From Rhodococcus sp. Leaf247 (GTDB lineage Bacteria; Actinomycetota; Actinomycetes; Mycobacteriales; Mycobacteriaceae), in NCBI RefSeq assembly GCF_001426185.1, contig NZ_LMRP01000001.1, positions 1,838,765-1,902,764 on the forward strand: 64,000 bases of DNA. Direction: 5' to 3'. Shown piece by piece: positions 1 through 8,642 of the stretch (position 1 is the stretch's first letter; each line of letters opens with the position of its first letter). The notes under the pieces are model-generated. The model was not told the origin of the DNA and did no database searches. It worked only from the letters and a program-made list of their open reading frames with translations. The position numbers were made by a program, and so were the translations under genes.

Positions 1-179
1 GAGAGGAGCAGTGGGTCGCGGCGCGCGTCGCAGAAGGAACGAACGAATTCATGGCGCGCTTCACGCTCGGGATATTCCAGGCCGCCCACCAGGGAGGCTT
101 CGCTGCGACGGATCCCTTGCTGGCAGCGCTCCTCGGCCGCGAACCACGAACGGTGCAGCACGTCCTCGGCGCTTCCTGA
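1..179 (+). CDS. C-terminal end of an NmrA/NAD(P)H-binding SDR-like protein (5' end outside window)
   Basis: An open frame enters from the left edge (codons begin at base 3) and ends at the TGA at 177-179, giving about 58 residues. The end resembles the tail of NmrA-like NAD(P)-binding (atypical SDR) oxidoreductases: a stretch reading MARFTLGIFQAAHQGGF, then LLGREPRTVQHVL just before the stop. In that family this segment forms the last helices, which cap the substrate pocket. The catalytic and nucleotide-binding parts lie outside the window, so the substrate cannot be inferred. The next gene starts 77 bp downstream on the same strand. The family call rests on the tail alone and is tentative. 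Confidence 0.6.
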   Translation, partial: EEQWVAARVAEGTNEFMARFTLGIFQAAHQGGFAATDPLLAALLGREPRTVQHVLGAS

Positions 180-256
180 CCTCGGGTCGTCCACTCGTAA
201 CGATCCGGAAACCGGGAAACACGGCAAACGAAACCGACGGCGCCGACACTGTTCCC

Positions 257-1648
257 ATGGTGTCGTTGTCGAAGTTCACACGGGGTCGAGCGGGCACACA
301 TCCGGTCGACGACATCCCGCCTCTGTCCGTGCTGGCGCCGCTGGGCCTGCAGCACGTGCTCGCGATGTACGCGGGTGCGGTCGCCGTCCCGCTGATCGTC
401 GGCAGTGCTCTCGTCGCTGCGGGCGAACTGCAGTCGAGCGATCTCCCGTACCTGATCACCGCGGATCTGTTCGTGGCGGGAATCGCCACGCTGATCCAGG
501 CGGTGGGTTTCTGGCGATTCGGCGTGCGGCTACCGCTGATGCAGGGATGCACGTTCGCCGCGGTGACACCGATGATCGCGATCGGCTCGCAGTACGGCGT
601 CACCGCCATCTACGGTTCCGTGATCGCCTCCGGAATCTTCATGATGGCGTTGGCTCCGGTGTTCGCGAAGCTCCTGCATCTGTTTCCGCCGTTGGTCACC
701 GGAACGGTCATCCTGATCATCGGGCTCTCGCTGATGCCGGTCGCGGCGGGATGGTTCGGCGGCGGCACCGGTGCGGACGACTTCGGTGAACCGAAGTACA
801 TCGGCATGGGCGCGCTGACCTTGCTGATCATTCTGCTGATCGAACGTTTCGGGCCCGCACCGGCAAAACGCCTGTCCATCCTGCTCGGCCTCGTCATCGG
901 CACGATCATCTCGATCCCGTTCGGCCTCACCGATTTCAGTGGAGTGGCCGACCAGGACTGGGTGGGCGTGACCACGCCGTTCCACTTCGGATTCCCGACG
1001 TTCGAGATCAGCGCGATCATCACCATGTGCATCGTGGCGCTGGTCATCATGACCGAGACCACGGGCGACATCATCGCTGTCGGCGAGATCGTCGACAAGA
1101 AGGTTCCGCCTCGCCGCCTGGCCGACGGACTCCGAGCGGACGGATTGTCGACGATGCTCGGCGGCATCTTCAACACGTTCCCGTACACCGCATTCGCACA
1201 GAACGTGGGCCTCGTCGCGATCACGGGGGTCAAGACCCGGCACGTCGCCACGTTCGCCGGCGGCATCTTGATCCTCCTCGGTTTGCTACCGAAGCTCGGC
1301 GCCGTGGTGGAAGGGGTACCGCTACCCGTGCTCGGCGGCGCCGGCATCGCCCTGTTCGGCATGGTCGCCGCGAGCGGAGTCAGGACGCTGGCACAGGTGC
1401 GGTTCAACAACACCAACATCCTCGTCGTGGCTGTCGCCGTCGGAGTCGGCCTGCTTCCGACCGTCTCCCCCGACCTCTACGACAAGTTCCCCGACTGGTT
1501 CCAGACCATCTTCCACTCCGGCATCAGTGCGGGTGCGCTGTGCGCGGTCGTGCTCAACCTGCTGTTGAACTCGGAGTCGCTGCGCGACAGGCTTTCCGAC
1601 GACACAGATCCGCCGGCCCACGACGCTGTGCGTGGACCGGCGCTCTGA
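257..1648 (+). CDS. NCS2 family nucleobase (xanthine/uracil/urate) permease
   Basis: 463-residue polytopic membrane protein, the usual length of the nucleobase:cation symporter-2 family, which imports uracil, xanthine or urate with H+ or Na+. Family marks are the first-helix Gln-His (GLQHVLAMYAGAVAVPLIVG), the carrier motif ETTGDIIAVGEIVDKK near residue 270, and NTFPYTAFAQNVG shortly after. The frame stays open upstream to base 11, but that extension is Arg-rich and overlaps the previous gene, so I place the start at the ATG at 257, where the protein begins as family members do. The GDIxAxGE form of the motif is closer to xanthine/urate carriers than to UraA, but substrate is an inference. 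Confidence 0.9.
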   Translation: MVSLSKFTRGRAGTHPVDDIPPLSVLAPLGLQHVLAMYAGAVAVPLIVGSALVAAGELQSSDLPYLITADLFVAGIATLIQAVGFWRFGVRLPLMQGCTFAAVTPMIAIGSQYGVTAIYGSVIASGIFMMALAPVFAKLLHLFPPLVTGTVILIIGLSLMPVAAGWFGGGTGADDFGEPKYIGMGALTLLIILLIERFGPAPAKRLSILLGLVIGTIISIPFGLTDFSGVADQDWVGVTTPFHFGFPTFEISAIITMCIVALVIMTETTGDIIAVGEIVDKKVPPRRLADGLRADGLSTMLGGIFNTFPYTAFAQNVGLVAITGVKTRHVATFAGGILILLGLLPKLGAVVEGVPLPVLGGAGIALFGMVAASGVRTLAQVRFNNTNILVVAVAVGVGLLPTVSPDLYDKFPDWFQTIFHSGISAGALCAVVLNLLLNSESLRDRLSDDTDPPAHDAVRGPAL

Positions 1649-1654
1649 TCTTCT

Positions 1655-2644
1655 CTACGACGAGGCGGAGCGAAGCTTCTCGAGCAACGGGCCGGCGGCC
1701 TCGGCGAGGAATCGATCCTGCGTCTCGTCGCCGACCTGCACCAGGGCGATGTCGGTGAATCCTGCCTCCCAGTAGGGCTTGACCTTCTCGACGATCGCAT
1801 CGAGGTCCGGACCGCAGGCGATGGTCCCCGCGACATCCTCGGGTCGGACGAACTGGGTGGCACCGGCGAAACCGGCCGTCGTCGGAAGATCCGCGTTCAC
1901 GGCCCAGCCACCGGCGAACCAACGGAACTGATCGTGAGCGATCCGGATCGACTCGTCCTCGTCGGGACCCCAGCAGATGGGGATCTGCCCGATCTTCTTC
2001 GAGTCACGACTCAGACCGGTGCCGATGTGCCGCGCCTTGTCCCAGCCCTGGACCAGCTCCGACTTGGGCTCGGTCGAGATCATGTGGTCACCGAGCGGGG
2101 CGAAACGCTCGATGGACTTCGACCCCGAGACCGCGATGCCGATCTCGAGCGGTGTGTCGGGGGTGTCCCACAGCCGGGCGGAGTCGACCCGGTAGTGCTC
2201 GCCTTCCCACGTGACCAGCTCCCCCGACTGCAACTGCCGAATGATCTTGACGGCTTCCTCGAACATGTCCTGGCGCTTGTCCACCGACGGCCAACCCTGG
2301 CCCACGACATGCTCGTTCAAGTTCTCCCCGCTGCCGAGACCGAGGGTGAAACGGCCGTCCGACAAAATCTGTAGGGTCGCTGCCTTCTGCGCGACGACCG
2401 CGGGGTGATACCTGATGATGGGGCAGGTCACGTACGTGTAGAGATCGACCGTCGACGTCGCGTGCGCCACCGCACCCAGCATCGTCCATGCGTAGGAGGC
2501 ATGCCCCTGCGAGGACAGCCACGGCGAGTAGTGATCGCTCGACACCTCGAAGTCGAAGCCGGCGTTCTCCGCTTTCACCGCGTAGTCGACGAGCTGCTTG
2601 GGGCCGCTCTGCTCGGTCATGAGGGTGTATCCGAAACGGGTCAT
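1655..2644 (-). CDS. F420-dependent LLM-class oxidoreductase (FGD-like, TIGR03557 type)
   Basis: 329 residues of the luciferase-like monooxygenase TIM-barrel fold in the F420-using G6PDH-like branch. It opens with MTRFGYTLMTEQSGPK and carries FEVSSDHYSPWL, YHPAVVAQKAATLQ and the loop GLGSGENLNEHVVG, which resembles the F420 phosphate-binding region of this family. True F420-dependent glucose-6-phosphate dehydrogenases share the fold, but this subfamily has unknown substrates. A purine-rich AGAGGA lies about 9 bases before the ATG. The start is 15 bp downstream of the SDR stop, so the two are probably one transcript. Cofactor use is inferred from family membership. Confidence 0.85.
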   Translation of the reverse strand: MTRFGYTLMTEQSGPKQLVDYAVKAENAGFDFEVSSDHYSPWLSSQGHASYAWTMLGAVAHATSTVDLYTYVTCPIIRYHPAVVAQKAATLQILSDGRFTLGLGSGENLNEHVVGQGWPSVDKRQDMFEEAVKIIRQLQSGELVTWEGEHYRVDSARLWDTPDTPLEIGIAVSGSKSIERFAPLGDHMISTEPKSELVQGWDKARHIGTGLSRDSKKIGQIPICWGPDEDESIRIAHDQFRWFAGGWAVNADLPTTAGFAGATQFVRPEDVAGTIACGPDLDAIVEKVKPYWEAGFTDIALVQVGDETQDRFLAEAAGPLLEKLRSASS

Positions 2645-2659
2645 GGGAAGTGGTCCTCT

Positions 2660-3460
2660 CTAGATGGTCGCGACCGAACCGGAGTCGACGCGGTAGTTGG
2701 AGCCGTTGACGAAGCTGGCACGCTCCGAACACAGGAACGTGACCACCGACGCCACTTCCTCCGGGGTACCCCGTCGACCGAGTTCCATGAACGGCCGATC
2801 CTCTTTCAGGAAGCTCTCGATGGCCTCGTCGCGATCGGTACCGCGCTCGTCGGCGCGCTTGTCCATCATCGCGTCGGTCATCGGCGTGTGAATGAAGGCA
2901 GGAGACACCGCATTGACCAGGACACCCTCGGACGCATAGGTCTTGGATAATCCCTTGACCAGCGACAGGATTCCGGCTTTCGCTGCGCAGTACGGCAATT
3001 CGTCGATGTAGGGCTGCTCGGCGTCTTCCGATGCCAGCAGCACGATGCGTCCCCACCCGCCCTGGCGCAGCTCCGGGAGGAACGCGCGCACGACGCGCGC
3101 CGGACCGAGAAGGTCGACCTCGATGGTGGATGACCAGCCGTCGTCGTCGATCTCGTGGAACATGCCCTGCGCGCCGGTGATCCCGGCGCTCTGCACGAGG
3201 ATGTCGACGGTGCCGAGCGCCTCGACAGCCTTGGCATGCAGCGCCTCCACCTCGGCCGGCTTGGTCACGTCGGCGGCGAACGCGGTGACGGATCCGTCGG
3301 GCCCCGTCAGTTCTGCCGCACCGGCAGCGAGCTTGTCCTGGTCCTTGTCGGTGACGAAGACTCGAACGCCCTCGTCGAGAAGCATCTGCGCTGTGCACCA
3401 GCCGATTCCCGAATCCGCTCCGGTGATGACTGCTGTGCGTCCCGTGATTCCGAGGTCCAT
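2660..3460 (-). CDS. Short-chain dehydrogenase/reductase
   Basis: 266-residue classical SDR with a Rossmann fold. The cofactor motif TGADSGIG is at residues 13-20 and the catalytic set is Ser144, Tyr157 and Lys161 (PYCAAKAG). The usual NNAG motif is replaced by VQSAG. Asp38 after the second strand (VTDKD) favours NAD over NADP. The start at 3460 (MDLGITGRTAVITG) fits the family; the frame continues upstream, but that part overlaps the GH15 gene. It lies 8 bp after the GH15 stop and just before the F420 gene, so HAD, GH15, SDR and the F420 enzyme may form one leftward operon. The substrate is unknown. Confidence 0.88.
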   Translation of the reverse strand: MDLGITGRTAVITGADSGIGWCTAQMLLDEGVRVFVTDKDQDKLAAGAAELTGPDGSVTAFAADVTKPAEVEALHAKAVEALGTVDILVQSAGITGAQGMFHEIDDDGWSSTIEVDLLGPARVVRAFLPELRQGGWGRIVLLASEDAEQPYIDELPYCAAKAGILSLVKGLSKTYASEGVLVNAVSPAFIHTPMTDAMMDKRADERGTDRDEAIESFLKEDRPFMELGRRGTPEEVASVVTFLCSERASFVNGSNYRVDSGSVATI

Positions 3461-3468
3461 GTGTGGTC

Positions 3469-5277
3469 CTACTTTCGTGTGTCGGAGGTCGTGTGGTCGT
3501 GACCGCTGGCCAGTGTCAGCGCTGCGTTGATGAGCGCCAGATGGGACAGGCCTTGCGGGAAGTTGCCCAGGAACGTCGAGGGTTCGCCCTCGGCGGATCG
3601 GTCGGGGTCGATCATCTCGGCGAAGAGCCCGACGTCGTTGCCGGTCGTGACGAGCCGGTCCATCAGAGCGGAGGCCTCCTCGTCGCGGCCGAGCTTGGCC
3701 AGTGCGCTGACGACCCAGAACGAGCAGGCGACGAAGGTGCCCTCCACCATCCGCATTCCGGAGTAGCGGTAGAGATGATCTCCGGAGCCGAGTTCGTCGC
3801 GAAGAGCGTCCACGGTCCGGGACATACGGTCGTCGTCGACGCACCGACTGCCCGCGTGCAGCAGCACGGATGCATCCAGTTCATCGGTTCCCGGGTACCA
3901 GATGTACGCACCGCGAGACTCGGACCAGCAGTTGTCCGCGATCCACTGCGCGATATGGTCGCGCTCGGTCACCCACCGATCCGCGATACCCGGGATCATG
4001 CCCTGCTCGGAGAGGTGGACGGCGCGATCGAGCGCGTGCCAGCAACCCATCTTCGAGGACGTGTAGTGCTGCTCGGTGGGCAGCTCCCACATGCCGGCAT
4101 CCTTGCGTCGCCAGATGTCGCACGTGGTGTCCGCGATCTGCGCGAGCAGTCGGCCGGTGGGGGCGTCGAGGATGTTGCCCGCGTCGACGTACAGCGACAC
4201 GATGTCGAACAGGTCGCCGAAGATACCCTGCTGGAGCTGCGTGGCCGCCTCGTTGCCGTTGACGACCGGGCCGATGCCGCGCCACCCCGGAACGTCCGGG
4301 TAACTCGACCCCGCGGGAACTTCACCGTCGAATGTGTAGAACACCTGCGTGATCTGCTCGTTGCTGCGGATGATGCGCAGCAGCCACGCGACCGCGGCGT
4401 GCACCTCCTCGCGGAGACCGAAACGGATGAGCGCCTTGATCGTGTAGGCGGCGTCGCGCACCCACGCATAGCGGTAGTCCCAGTTCTTCGCGCCGGCCCA
4501 CCGCTCCGGAAGTGAGGTCGTCGCCGCGGCCGCGATGGCGCCGGACGGGCTGTACAGCAACAACTTCAAGGCGAGCGCGCTGCGATGGACCTCGTCGTGC
4601 CAGGGTCCGTCGTATCGGAATTCTTCGGACCACATCTGCCAGTTGGTGATCGTCCGGTCGATTCCCGCATCGACATCCTCCGGCACCGGGAGATACAGCG
4701 GCTCCACCTCGGTGCCGACCACGGCAACCAGTGACCGGGCACCCACCTCGGTGGTGAATCGCCCACTGATCGAACGGGATCCGAGCTCGACGTCGTCGGC
4801 ATTCATCGTCCGCACACCGAGGCTGACGCCGTCCACCCGCAGTACCGTCCCGTGCACGGTCTCGTACGACCACGGGGACGCGGTCCCCAGGCACGTGCCC
4901 GGCGCCACCGTCCACTCCATGTCGACGCTGCCCTCGACGCCCTCGATGCGTCGGGCGAGCTCGGTCCACGGAAGACGGCCCGCCACTCCGGTATTGAGCG
5001 AATCGGTCACGTTCACGACACCCGAATCCGTGGTGAACGTGGTCACCAGGACGTTCGAGCCGTCCGCGTAGCGACGCGTCGCCGTGAAGTCCGCCGCCGG
5101 CCGCATCGATATGTACCCACCGGTATCGGCATCGAGCAGCGCCGCGAACACCGGTGGCGTGTCGAGGTTGGGTACCGGGAACCAGTCGATACGTCCGTCG
5201 TTCGCGATGAGCGCGACGGTTCGGCCGTCGCCGATCGCGGCGTAGTCCTCGATCGCCGCGTAGTCGTTCTCTCTCAT
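3469..5277 (-). CDS. Glycoside hydrolase family 15 protein (glucoamylase/trehalase-like)
   Basis: 602 residues with the two-part GH15 layout: an N-terminal beta-sandwich starting YAAIEDYAAIGDGRTVALI, then an (alpha/alpha)6 barrel. Visible barrel motifs are WAGAKNWDYRYAWVRDAAY, DAGMWELPTEQHYTSSKM (its Glu matches the general acid of the family) and a later GTDELDASVLLH (Glu in the position of the general base). Actinobacterial GH15 proteins include the mycobacterial trehalase, so hydrolysis of trehalose or an alpha-glucan is plausible but unproven. There is no signal peptide, so it is probably cytoplasmic. The start ATG overlaps the stop of the HAD gene by 4 bp, which implies coupled translation. 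Confidence 0.88.
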   Translation of the reverse strand: MRENDYAAIEDYAAIGDGRTVALIANDGRIDWFPVPNLDTPPVFAALLDADTGGYISMRPAADFTATRRYADGSNVLVTTFTTDSGVVNVTDSLNTGVAGRLPWTELARRIEGVEGSVDMEWTVAPGTCLGTASPWSYETVHGTVLRVDGVSLGVRTMNADDVELGSRSISGRFTTEVGARSLVAVVGTEVEPLYLPVPEDVDAGIDRTITNWQMWSEEFRYDGPWHDEVHRSALALKLLLYSPSGAIAAAATTSLPERWAGAKNWDYRYAWVRDAAYTIKALIRFGLREEVHAAVAWLLRIIRSNEQITQVFYTFDGEVPAGSSYPDVPGWRGIGPVVNGNEAATQLQQGIFGDLFDIVSLYVDAGNILDAPTGRLLAQIADTTCDIWRRKDAGMWELPTEQHYTSSKMGCWHALDRAVHLSEQGMIPGIADRWVTERDHIAQWIADNCWSESRGAYIWYPGTDELDASVLLHAGSRCVDDDRMSRTVDALRDELGSGDHLYRYSGMRMVEGTFVACSFWVVSALAKLGRDEEASALMDRLVTTGNDVGLFAEMIDPDRSAEGEPSTFLGNFPQGLSHLALINAALTLASGHDHTTSDTRK

Positions 5278-5939
5278 CCGAGGCGCGCAACCATGGAACT
5301 GTCGAGGTTCGCCAGTAGATCGGCCGGATCGTCATACACCGCAACGGCTCCCGCATCGATCAACTCGGCGGCCGACACTCCGCCGCTCCGCACACCGATG
5401 CAGGGGACACCGGCGGCCACGGACGCTTCGACGTCCCATACCGAGTCGCCGACGAACACGGCGTGATCAGCGTCGACCCCGGCCTTGTCCAGCGCGATAC
5501 GAACGATGCCCGGCTCCGGTTTCGCCGTCTCCACATCCTCCGACGACGTCAACTCCGAGACGATCTCCTCGACCCCCAGTAGACCGCGAAGGATCGCGAG
5601 TTCGTTCTCCGGAGCCGAGGTGGCCAGAACGACCTGCAGCCCGCGGTCCGCTACCGCGCCGAGCAGATCGAGCGCACCGGGCAGCGGCGACAGCAGGGAG
5701 GACATCTCCTCGTAGTACTGCGTGTGCAGTTCCTTCGCATGCGAGGCAGCGGCCTCGTCCGCGTCGCCGGCCAGCGACGACAGCAGCTTCGCGCCGTCCA
5801 TTCCGATCGAGCGGTGGATACGCCACGAGTCGGCGGCGATCCCCGCATCGGCGAACGCTCGCGCCCATGCGTGGACGTGCGCGTAGTTGGAATCGACGAG
5901 TGTGCCGTCGATGTCGAACAGAACGGCGGGGGAAGTCAC
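5274..5939 (-). CDS. HAD superfamily hydrolase (phosphoglycolate-phosphatase-like)
   Basis: 221 residues, HAD subfamily IA. Motif I is FDIDGTLVD at residues 8-16 (nucleophile Asp9, acid/base Asp11). Motif II lies at ATSAPENE, a Lys follows in VETAKPEPG, and motif IV is FVGDSVWDVEAS. The helical cap between motifs I and II has the size seen in phosphoglycolate phosphatase and beta-phosphoglucomutase-like enzymes. The predicted start is a GTG at 5939. The stop overlaps the GH15 start by 4 bp, so a role with a sugar phosphate is possible. The substrate is not determined by sequence. Confidence 0.85.
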   Translation of the reverse strand: MTSPAVLFDIDGTLVDSNYAHVHAWARAFADAGIAADSWRIHRSIGMDGAKLLSSLAGDADEAAASHAKELHTQYYEEMSSLLSPLPGALDLLGAVADRGLQVVLATSAPENELAILRGLLGVEEIVSELTSSEDVETAKPEPGIVRIALDKAGVDADHAVFVGDSVWDVEASVAAGVPCIGVRSGGVSAAELIDAGAVAVYDDPADLLANLDSSMVARLG

Positions 5940-5976
5940 GCATGGTGGCTACCCGCGGAGGGCCGTGGACAAACGA

Positions 5977-7395
5977 TCAGCCGCGCATCGCGGCTGCGAC
6001 CGTCACCACGTCACCGGCGGTGGTGACCGGCGTCCATAGGCCGTCCATCGTGTTCGCAGCCACACCTACTGCTGTCAGTGCATCCGGATCGAAGGTAAGG
6101 ACAGAGCCGTCGGAACACGCGAAGCTAACGGCGTCGGAGCCGACCGTGCACCGGGTCCCGCCGGACGTCGTGATGGCTGTGACAGCACCCGACCCCGAGA
6201 ACGACGTCACGGCAGGGGGTGTCGTCGTGCTGGTGACAGGCGGTGTCGTCGTGCTGGTGACAGGCGGTGTCGTCGTCTTCGTCGTTGTGGCCTCGAAGGT
6301 CGTGGTGGCATCCTCCGACGTCGTGGTAATCGACGTCGTGGGCGCTGTCGTCGTGGCGGGTTCAGTCGTGGGCGCTGTCGTCGTGGCGGGTTCAGTCGTG
6401 GGCGCAGTCGTCGTAGTCGGTTGTTCCGGGGCCGCGACACGCGCGGCAACGGCAGCGGTGGTCGCGACAGGACCCGTCGCTCCGCTTCCGCACGCCGCGT
6501 CGACGAGAACGAGCGTGAACCTGATGTCCAGCAGAATGTTCCCGAGAACTCCGAGCCGCAGAATCCTGCCGTTCTCCAGCACGAGGCTCGAGCGTGCGGA
6601 CGTCGTCGTGCCGACGACACTGCGGAGAGTCCCCGACACTCCGGGAACGACCACTGTCGATCCGCTCTGAGGGAAGTCGAACGACGTCGTGCCGCCTGCG
6701 GGCGGTACGGCAACGACGCTTCCGCCTCGAACGGAGATCGAGCCGCGGGGGTTCGATGCCGTCACGTTGGCGGCACTCGGAGCGGCTGCGGTGTACGTGG
6801 GACCGGACGACGTCAGGTCACAGGACACGGAGGACGTCACGGGGGACGGAACTGCGACCACGTCCGTCGAACCCAGCCCCAGGAGCGAGAGCAGTGATGC
6901 GTACAGCGTGTAGGAGGAGAGAGTCGCACTCGCGTTCACTCTCTGCGACGGAACCGTGACACACGGCGCAGGAGTCGCAGGTGCCCATCCGTAGGCCGCA
7001 CACGCGGCGCCCGTGATCGGTGTCCCGGCGACTGCGCCTCGCGAGGTCAGCTCGTTGGCCAGACCGAGCACCCCGGCGCTGCTGTAGGGCCCGGCCGTCG
7101 TTCCGGTCGCCGTACCCGGAACCGCCTGCGACCTGGCTGACGACGGTCCCGGCCACGGTGGGTTGGTTCCGCCCCTCAACAGATCGAACGCGACGCCCGA
7201 CGCCGAGGCGACGCGGCCGACTTCCGCGTAGGCGCTTCCGGCATTGGGCCACGACCCGCTCGTCACGGTGGCCGCAGCATGGTCGCGTCCTTGCCAGGCG
7301 GCGTCGGTGGTCTCGGTTCGCAGCACTGTCGACACGATGGTCAGAAGCAGGGCGGCGAGGGCGAGCGCTGCCGGGCATGAGCGATGGGTGGTCAT
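5977..7395 (-). CDS. Exported protein with SipW-type signal peptide and Thr/Pro repeat tract
   Basis: 472 residues. The N-terminus has a hydrophobic segment (LALAALLLTIVSTVLR) followed by TTDAAWQGRDHAAATVTSGSW, the alternate signal-peptide pattern of SipW substrates. The middle is a beta-rich, Ser/Thr/Val-rich domain. Around residues 325-395 lies a low-complexity tract of TTTAPTTEPA and PPVTSTTT units, then a 75-residue C-terminal domain with two Cys. There is no LPXTG motif or C-terminal membrane helix, so attachment to the surface is not explained. The start ATG overlaps the signal peptidase stop by 4 bp, tying expression to that peptidase. I recognise no catalytic domain; an adhesin or fibre-associated surface protein is an inference. 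Confidence 0.75.
   Translation of the reverse strand: MTTHRSCPAALALAALLLTIVSTVLRTETTDAAWQGRDHAAATVTSGSWPNAGSAYAEVGRVASASGVAFDLLRGGTNPPWPGPSSARSQAVPGTATGTTAGPYSSAGVLGLANELTSRGAVAGTPITGAACAAYGWAPATPAPCVTVPSQRVNASATLSSYTLYASLLSLLGLGSTDVVAVPSPVTSSVSCDLTSSGPTYTAAAPSAANVTASNPRGSISVRGGSVVAVPPAGGTTSFDFPQSGSTVVVPGVSGTLRSVVGTTTSARSSLVLENGRILRLGVLGNILLDIRFTLVLVDAACGSGATGPVATTAAVAARVAAPEQPTTTTAPTTEPATTTAPTTEPATTTAPTTSITTTSEDATTTFEATTTKTTTPPVTSTTTPPVTSTTTPPAVTSFSGSGAVTAITTSGGTRCTVGSDAVSFACSDGSVLTFDPDALTAVGVAANTMDGLWTPVTTAGDVVTVAAAMRG
6219..6278. repeat. 24-bp tandem repeat (2 full copies, partial third)
   Basis: Unit GGTGTCGTCGTGCTGGTGAC plus AGGC at 6219-6242 and 6243-6266, with a 12-base partial copy to 6278. 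Read on the minus strand it encodes the repeated PPVTSTTT units of the exported protein. The copies are identical, which suggests recent duplication and possible length variation between strains. Confidence 0.85.
6335..6422. repeat. 30-bp tandem repeat (2 identical copies, diverged third)
   Basis: Units at 6335-6364 and 6365-6394 are identical and a diverged copy runs to about 6422. On the minus strand each unit gives ten residues, TTAPTTEPAT. This is the linker tract of the SipW-type exported protein. Identical long units in a surface-protein linker are typical of slippage-prone, length-variable spacers. Confidence 0.85.
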
Positions 7396-7919
7396 TGCTG
7401 CCGCTTCGGTGACCGTGGCCAGAACATCGCCACGACCAACACGGTGATGCCGATGGTCAGCAGGCCGAGAACGATGGGATTCGAGAACCACACGACGACC
7501 TTCGCGAGGCCGGGTACGGACCAGAGGACCTTGCGCACCTCCCGCACGCTGTAACCCGCCGGGTCCTCGTACTCGTTGGCGTCGCCCTTCAACTCGAGGA
7601 ACGTGTCACCGTCGCGTCCCGGCGACGTCTCCACCACTCGATGCGTGACCGGAAGCTCTCCGACCCGGTCGACGGTCACGACATCCCCGGGAACGACCGA
7701 GTCTGCAGGGACTTCTCGGACGACGGCGAGGGAACCGGTCGGGATGGTCGGCGCCATCGACCCCGTCTTGAACATGATCAACGAGATGTTCATGGTGAAG
7801 GACAGGATCACCAGAACGATGCAGACCACACCGCCGAGTGCGAGAACGTTCAGCACCACGTCACCCGCACGCGACACGGCCGAACGGCGTCGGGGACGGG
7901 CTGCGTGTCGAGTCGACAT
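7392..7919 (-). CDS. Signal peptidase I, SipW/ER-archaeal type
   Basis: 175 residues: short basic N-terminus, membrane helix about 20-43, catalytic domain, second helix about 143-167. The nucleophile is Ser54 in GSMAPTI. The general base is a histidine, His93 in VTHRVVE, rather than the lysine of ordinary bacterial LepB; KGDANEYEDP (Asp113, Asp119) completes the archaeal/ER-type Ser-His-Asp pattern known from Bacillus SipW, which cleaves TasA and TapA. All three neighbours in this operon carry SipW-type signals and are the likely substrates. The gene begins 38 bp after the 220-residue exported protein and overlaps the next one by 4 bp. The window's housekeeping genes do not include a LepB, so this looks like a dedicated processing enzyme. 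Confidence 0.9.
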   Translation of the reverse strand: MSTRHAARPRRRSAVSRAGDVVLNVLALGGVVCIVLVILSFTMNISLIMFKTGSMAPTIPTGSLAVVREVPADSVVPGDVVTVDRVGELPVTHRVVETSPGRDGDTFLELKGDANEYEDPAGYSVREVRKVLWSVPGLAKVVVWFSNPIVLGLLTIGITVLVVAMFWPRSPKRQQ

Positions 7920-7957
7920 GTCACGTGTGCTTTCTGGTGATGCGGAAGAATGGTCGG

Positions 7958-8620
7958 TCACGCGGTACCCGGGAAGGTCCAGGTGGCGGACACAGATTTC
8001 GACGCGGCTGCCGAGCTGGTCCACACCGCGAGAGTGTCCGGCAAAGTCACCCGGAAGCACAGCGGCACAACGGAACCCGCGATACCAGGTGATCCCGCCG
8101 GGAGAATCACGGCGCCGGTAGCCGAATCCGCGGACATCGCGACACCGCCCGTCGAGGAACCGACGACGTACGACGCGGTCGAGGTGAACGCAGCACTGCC
8201 GCAGATCGTCGATCGGATCACCGCGTACTGCAACACCTCTCCCAGACCCGTGCCCGTCGGCGTCGTACCGTCGACAGTCACTGCCACGGTCGGCGAACCG
8301 ACGGCAGCGCGCAAGGAGATCGGGGCGTAGGACGACTCGCCCGGGAGCAGGGGCGCCGCGGGTGTCAGCGAGAGCAGAGCCGGCGCGCTCTGCGGATGCA
8401 TCGAGTACGCGCCTCCGCTCACCGACGATTCGAAACCGAAAGCCTGTGTCGAGAAGGATGTTCCACCCAGGACCTTGTCGGTCCACGATGCTGCGACGTC
8501 GGTAGCCGTCACCGCCGCCACGACGACTCCGCCGACGAGTCCCAGCGCGGCACCGACCCGGATCCGCCGACCGATGTCGGAGATCCGGGCCGGGGCGCTA
8601 CCGGCTGCATGTCGAGACAT
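7958..8620 (-). CDS. Exported protein with SipW-type signal peptide (second of a paralogous pair)
   Basis: 220 residues. The N-terminus is basic, then a hydrophobic segment (VGAALGLVGGVVVAAVTATD) followed by VAASWTDKVLGG, the SipW substrate signature. The mature part is rich in Val, Ser and Thr, predicted all-beta, with two cysteines (STICGSA and VPLCFRVTLP). Layout and C-terminus (PLCF-x-VTLP ... WTF) match the neighbouring 224-residue protein, so the two are paralogs. They resemble the alternate-signal exported family named after R. erythropolis RER_14450, and in general plan TasA/camelysin-type fibre subunits. The gap to the upstream paralog is 22 bp. The fibre role is inference. Confidence 0.8.
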   Translation of the reverse strand: MSRHAAGSAPARISDIGRRIRVGAALGLVGGVVVAAVTATDVAASWTDKVLGGTSFSTQAFGFESSVSGGAYSMHPQSAPALLSLTPAAPLLPGESSYAPISLRAAVGSPTVAVTVDGTTPTGTGLGEVLQYAVIRSTICGSAAFTSTASYVVGSSTGGVAMSADSATGAVILPAGSPGIAGSVVPLCFRVTLPDTLAVWTSSAAASKSVSATWTFPGTA

Positions 8621-8642
8621 GTCGAGATGATCCAGCGATCGA

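Noticed and set aside
6219-6422. Possible CRISPR array
   Set aside because: Repeats are directly adjacent without unique spacers, in frame inside a coding sequence.
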